From NCBI GenBank assembly GCA_964385175.1, contig CAYLNL010000013.1, positions 1-63,947 of the forward strand: DNA of 63,947 nt, in the 5' to 3' direction. The translations under genes and the position numbers were made by a program. Every line of letters starts with the position of its first letter. The first letter of the stretch is position 1. The stretch is from CAYLNL01 sp964385175. Its GTDB lineage: Bacteria > Bacteroidota > Bacteroidia > Flavobacteriales > Flavobacteriaceae. Positions 60,942 through 63,947 of the stretch are shown here, in pieces. The notes under the pieces are model-generated. The model made no database searches. It had not been told where the DNA came from and saw nothing but the letters and a program-made list of their open reading frames with translations.

Positions 60942-61698
60942 AGGGCGCTGTCACATCTTTTAAAAACTGGGCTACTAATTGCGGGTTGGCATTGCTGTAG
61001 AATGTATGAACAGGAGGGTCATCAGTACGATTAAGAAGACAATTTTGCTCTAAAACAGCTTTGGTTTGACGCGCCACTGCCTCGCCGGCATCTATAATCT
61101 CAACAGAAGGCGGCAACAATTTACGGAGCTGCGGAAGCAGGTAGAAGTAATGCGTACACCCCAGCACCAGGTAATCTATATGCCGCTCTACCATAGGCAT
61201 TACATAGCGCAATAAAAGCGCGTCCATTTCGGGGCTTTCTATTTTTCCATTTTCTATAAGGGTTACTAATCCTTCGCCTACCTGTTCCACCACAACCACC
61301 CCATTACTATAATTACCTGCCGTTTTAGAGAATAGTTGGCTGCTTAGAGTGCCGCGTGTAGCTAAAATCCCTATAACATTGGTACGGGTTTGTAATGCGG
61401 CGGGTTTCAGCGCCGGCTCAATCCCGATAAAAGGAATGGAGTAACGGCTGCGAAGCTCTTGTATAGCATTGGTAGTGGCCGTATTACAAGCCACCACAAT
61501 GAGTTTACAACCCGCAGCAAGCAGGAAATCTACATTCTTCTCACTCAGAGCTATAATTTCAGCCTTGGTTTTTTCTCCATACGGAGCGTTTTTACTATCT
61601 GCCAGGTACAGGGTAGATTCTTGCGGAAGAAGCGCATTCACAGCCTTCCAAATAGAAGTGCCACCAATGCCCGAATCAAAAAAACCGATAGGTTGCAT
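60916..61698 (-). CDS. murI: glutamate racemase
   Basis: The 260-residue enzyme provides D-glutamate for peptidoglycan. It has F-D-S-G-I-G-G, the catalytic cysteines in V-A-C-N-T-A and L-G-C-T-H-Y, and D-S-K-N-A-P-Y-G-E. The start follows the -7 box by 4 nt. Convergent overlap with folA. Confidence 0.96.
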   Translation of the reverse strand: MQPIGFFDSGIGGTSIWKAVNALLPQESTLYLADSKNAPYGEKTKAEIIALSEKNVDFLLAAGCKLIVVACNTATTNAIQELRSRYSIPFIGIEPALKPAALQTRTNVIGILATRGTLSSQLFSKTAGNYSNGVVVVEQVGEGLVTLIENGKIESPEMDALLLRYVMPMVERHIDYLVLGCTHYFYLLPQLRKLLPPSVEIIDAGEAVARQTKAVLEQNCLLNRTDDPPVHTFYSNANPQLVAQFLKDVTAPFSVEYLDF

Positions 61699-61702
61699 TT
61701 CA

Positions 61703-61710
61703 CAAAAGTA
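61703..61710 (-). promoter_or_regulatory. -7 box 4 nt before murI
   Basis: Minus-strand TACTTTTG, exact TAnnTTTG, separated from the ATG by 4 nt, predicting a leaderless mRNA. Confidence 0.6.
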
Positions 61711-61764
61711 CTATTTTTAGAGTTGAATACTCTTTATTTTTCCAGGATTGCTCGCAGAGACAAG

Positions 61765-62335
61765 AATCCAACTTTAGTATTGAGTAGTGAGAATTTTGTG
61801 CCCTTTGCGGTAAAAAAATAGAACCAAGAGGCAAGAACTAAGACAATTTCTATTTTTTGAATAGCCGATGGTTTCAACCGTCGGCTTAATTTTAGTATTG
61901 AGTATTGAGATGTGAATATTGAGAACTTTGTGTTCTTTGTGAAAAACTTTGTGCTCTTTGTGGTAAAAAAATAGAAACAAGAGACAAGAACCAAGAATCA
62001 AGACAGGTTTTTGAATAGAGATGACGGGTTCAACCGTCGGCTTTTATTTTGTGCTCTTTGCGGTAAAAAAATAGAACCAAGAGGCAAGAACTAAGACAAT
62101 TTCTATTTTTTGAATAGCCGATGGTTTCAACCGTCGGCTTAATTTTAGTATTGAGTATTGAGATGTGAATATTGAGAACTTTGTGTTCTTTGTGAAAAAC
62201 TTTGTGCTCTTTGTGGTAAAAAAATAGAAACAAGAGACAAGAACCAAGAATCAAGACAGGTTTTTGAATAGAGATGACGGGTTCAACCGTCGGCTTTTAT
62301 TTTGTGCCCTTTGTGGTAAAAAATAGAACCAATCT
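61765..62335 (+). repeat. dispersed heptad/hairpin repeat with a 253-bp tandem duplication
   Basis: Four hairpin cores lie at 61864-61885, about 62022-62041, 62117-62138 and about 62273-62295, with CAAGA-type and GAGTATT-type heptamers between them. The block from about 61803 to 62055 is repeated at 62056-62308 with no difference that I can see. Two of the cores (GACGG-GTTCAA-CCGTC) are a perfect-stem variant. Proteins that could be read across these repeats are artefacts. Confidence 0.9.
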
Positions 62336-62474
62336 TTAATTAAAAAAGCGCAATAGAAATCGTTGCCACATTATTTTTTGTATATATTTGCCGGGTATAA
62401 GAATTTTTGCGGGTATGGCTATAAAAACCCTTTTTCCTTGCAAAATATATATGTTTCACCAACAGAAACAACTG

Positions 62475-62482
62475 TATCTTTG
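62475..62482 (+). promoter_or_regulatory. -7 box for the small lipoprotein
   Basis: TATCTTTG, exact TAnnTTTG, 26 nt before the ATG at 62509. Confidence 0.55.
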
Positions 62483-62508
62483 GGCTATTAACCTAAAAAT
62501 ACACTACC

Positions 62509-62679
62509 ATGAAAAAGTTACTGTTTGTTTTGTTGGTTGCAACAATCACTGTTTCTTGTACCAAAACTGATTTACAAGATGAAACACACCCACAAAACCT
62601 CCAAGTCATTAAAAAAGCCGATGGACAAGGAGTCGATAAGACAAAAATCGAAAGACCAGGTGACCAAGGAGGTAACTAG
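62509..62679 (+). CDS. 56-residue lipoprotein
   Basis: The frame encodes Met-Lys-Lys-Leu-Leu, a hydrophobic core and a lipobox V-S-C at Cys17, followed by a short charged tail ending I-E-R-P-G-D-Q-G-G-N. Small lipoproteins of this kind are common in Flavobacteriia. Its 3' half overlaps the next gene in another frame. Function unknown. Confidence 0.65.
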   Translation: MKKLLFVLLVATITVSCTKTDLQDETHPQNLQVIKKADGQGVDKTKIERPGDQGGN

Positions 62680-63103
62680 GTCTATAGCCAGTATTATAGT
62701 GACTTTATCCGGTTTGCTGCTGCTTTCGGATAAAGTCTTTTCTTTTGAACTGGAAAACAATTTTGGTTTTCAAGATACCAAAACATTAATTTGGGTATTG
62801 AGCCAATCATTATCTCCTTTATTATTAGTCTTTGCTGCCAATTTCAAACCCTATAAACTATCTTATACCATTCCTGCTTATTTATACTTTATCCAGATAT
62901 ATTGGGTATTTGATCCTTTCATGAGATTTGATGATGTATTATTGCACTTATATGCATTAGGCTTTGTAGTGATATTTATTTTCTTGGTGCGCCTCATTAA
63001 TATTAGGATATACAAAGCCCACTTAGAAAAATCTCATAACCTTAGCTTGCTGCAAAATATTTTAGATTTATACATTAAGGCAGATGGCAAAGGAGACAAC
63101 TAA
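62621..63103 (+). CDS. four-helix membrane protein overlapping the lipoprotein gene
   Basis: The product has a basic N-terminal stretch and four predicted membrane segments (Ser-Ile-Ala-Ser-Ile-Ile..., then three more), ending in a charged helix. Possible starts are ATG 62621, ATG 62579 or GTG 62660; all lie within the out-of-frame lipoprotein gene, so the overlap is 20-101 nt. From ATG 62621 it has 160 residues. I do not recognise the family. It overlaps the next small gene by 20 nt, which suggests a three-gene unit. Confidence 0.55.
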   Translation: MDKESIRQKSKDQVTKEVTRSIASIIVTLSGLLLLSDKVFSFELENNFGFQDTKTLIWVLSQSLSPLLLVFAANFKPYKLSYTIPAYLYFIQIYWVFDPFMRFDDVLLHLYALGFVVIFIFLVRLINIRIYKAHLEKSHNLSLLQNILDLYIKADGKGDN

Positions 63104-63296
63104 TGAGATTATTAAGTTGCGCTCTATTTTGAGAGATGCCAACAAACAATTTGACGAAGGCTATATAACCAAAGTTGAGTTCAAAAAAATAATTCTTGAG
63201 GTTTATAATAAATATAAAGAAATAGTAGAAAAAGAAGATGAAAAAAGTTTATCTATAGTTAAAATAATTTTTTCTTATTTTTATAATCCTAACTAA
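63084..63296 (+). CDS. SHOCT-like small protein
   Basis: The 70-residue product is helical with F-D-E-G-Y-I-T-K-V-E-F-K-K-I-I-L-E, which looks like the short SHOCT motif (helix, G-x-I-T-x-x-E-F, helix) usually found at the ends of larger proteins and near phage or conjugative genes. A hydrophobic C-terminal stretch follows. It is convergent with the XRE regulator. Confidence 0.5.
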   Translation: MAKETTNEIIKLRSILRDANKQFDEGYITKVEFKKIILEVYNKYKEIVEKEDEKSLSIVKIIFSYFYNPN

Positions 63297-63298
63297 AA

Positions 63299-63793
63299 TT
63301 AGTCTTTAATTTTTTCAAATGCTTTTTGAATATCTTTAAAAAGCTGTACTTTGTTTATAATATCATACATAAAATCAATCTTATCATTCTTTTCTTTTTC
63401 AATTTGATAGAAAGCTCTCAATTCAGACTTTAATTCTTCTAACCCCTCTCTTAAAGGTTTGTGAATTTCATCCGAAAGCGTTATTACTAAATCTTGCAAA
63501 GAACCAGTAACTGTACGGGTTGTTTCTTTTATAGAAACAGTTTCATCTTCCTGATTTGATAGTTCCATAGCTCCCGTACCTCTAATAAGCCAGTTTAAAT
63601 TCAAATCTTCAAACGTGTTGGCAAGTTTCTCTAACAACTCATAAGAAGGTTTGTTGTTTTCATTGCGTTTTAGCCTATATAACTTTTCAGGGTACTCAAA
63701 GCCCATGAAACGGCTAAATTCATTGATGTTTTTAAACCCTTTGTGGTTAGAATACCGAAGGATTCTTTCAAATATATTAGATTTATTATTCAT
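63299..63793 (-). CDS. XRE-type helix-turn-helix regulator
   Basis: The 164-residue protein has an N-terminal helix-turn-helix (about residues 8-65) ending in L-N-L-N-W-L-I-R-G-T-G-A-M, the typical end of phage-repressor-like XRE domains in Flavobacteriia, then a long coiled-coil-like C-terminus (about 85-160) without a LexA/S24 peptidase. It is divergent from a gene that starts at 63920 and runs out of the window. This suggests a prophage or element border. Confidence 0.8.
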   Translation of the reverse strand: MNNKSNIFERILRYSNHKGFKNINEFSRFMGFEYPEKLYRLKRNENNKPSYELLEKLANTFEDLNLNWLIRGTGAMELSNQEDETVSIKETTRTVTGSLQDLVITLSDEIHKPLREGLEELKSELRAFYQIEKEKNDKIDFMYDIINKVQLFKDIQKAFEKIKD

Positions 63794-63809
63794 ATATAGT
63801 TGTATATTT

Positions 63810-63821
63810 CAAATATATTTG
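63810..63821. promoter_or_regulatory. palindromic bidirectional -7 box
   Basis: CAAATATATTTG is a perfect 12-bp palindrome and reads as TATATTTG (exact TAnnTTTG) on both strands, pointing at the XRE gene (17 nt away) and at the gene beyond 63920. A second palindrome, AATAAATATTTATT, lies near 63863-63876. Both could be operators of the XRE protein. Confidence 0.5.
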
Positions 63822-63919
63822 TTTATTTTGTCCCACAAACAAGAATTATTATTCTTATTAAAATGAATAAATATTTATTTGTTTGTTTTATTCAGCAAAT
63901 ATAACCAAAAACTTTAACC

Positions 63920-63947
63920 ATGGACGTACCTTATCTGTGTCACAAAA
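63920..63947 (+). CDS. start of a gene running out of the window
   Basis: ATG at 63920 opens a frame of nine codons (Met-Asp-Val-Pro-Tyr-Leu-Cys-His-Lys) to the edge. Divergent from the XRE regulator. Too short to identify. Confidence 0.3.

Noticed and set aside
61734..62254. Four minus-strand frames of 67-86 codons, nearly identical in pairs
   Set aside because: They are two frames of the 253-bp tandem duplication and are low-complexity translations of repeat DNA.

Overview
The window is chromosomal DNA of a Bacteroidota bacterium, most likely from the Flavobacteriia. The evidence is a SusC/SusD pair, promoters of the Bacteroidota type (-7 box TAnnTTTG, sometimes with a TTG or TTTG -33 box about 19-21 nt upstream), the absence of Shine-Dalgarno sequences, a PafA-type phosphatase, the small DUF4295 gene after rpmB-rpmG, and the rlmD-DUF6452-DUF6048 and SprT-ManC-DUF389 neighbourhoods. 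I could not assign a genus. I recognised no tRNA, rRNA, CRISPR array or transposase.

Layout. 1-3050: AT-rich accessory patch with the end of a JAB-like (HxH...SxxD) protein, small secreted or membrane proteins, an NC-x-DFA papain-like fragment and a 5'-truncated gene; it resembles a toxin/immunity graveyard and ends at a bidirectional terminator. 3113-7408: susD and susC on the minus strand. 7798-10065: aconitase. 10208-11902: lone AAA-ATPase/TOPRIM (OLD/PARIS-like) probable defence gene. 11908-14287 (minus): tsaD-rsmE-DUF4159, the last broken at a 10-base homopolymer. 14338-18789: tamB without a canonical start. 18904-22380: MFS transporter and recG. 22830-25325: divergent flippase and glycosyltransferase 2. 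25454-29537: VOC protein, sprT-like, manC, DUF389. 29554-31058 (minus): Mla-like ABC pair. 31176-35625: PafA, DEDDh exonuclease, FAH-family enzyme, cinA. 35704-36313: rpmB-rpmG-DUF4295. 36513-37655: acyl-CoA dehydrogenase. 37737-40980 (minus): thrS-infC-rpmI-rplT, with infC apparently starting at AUU. 41196-43165: lipoprotein and anchored hydrolase. 43251-47912 (minus): fabD, priA, yihY. 48306-51173: rocD and small proteins. 51182-53176 (minus): carboxypeptidase-regulatory-domain lipid/secretory protein, rdgB, rlmH. 53299-58683: rlmD-DUF6452-DUF6048, methyltransferase, ZIP transporter, GNAT, trmD. 59045-59395: rplS. 59491-60005: promoter-to-terminator stretch without a credible protein, with extensive RNA secondary structure. 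60071-61698: frameshifted 2TM gene, folA, murI. 62509-63947: small lipoprotein, 4-TM protein, SHOCT-like peptide and an XRE regulator, apparently the edge of another accessory region.

Most genes are housekeeping: translation (rpmB, rpmG, rplT, rpmI, infC, thrS, rplS, trmD, rlmH, rlmD, rsmE, tsaD), envelope biogenesis (tamB, Mla-like, flippase, manC, murI, fabD), replication and repair (recG, priA, exonuclease, rdgB). The most notable unexplained features are (i) the candidate structured non-coding RNA at 59491-60005, (ii) a dispersed repeat family built of heptanucleotide arrays flanking a conserved imperfect hairpin (22.4, 25.3, 26.0-26.4, 44.2 and 61.8-62.3 kb), (iii) two genes broken at homopolymers, (iv) non-AUG starts of infC and tamB, and (v) a set of -7 boxes lying only 4 nt before the start codon, predicting leaderless mRNAs.
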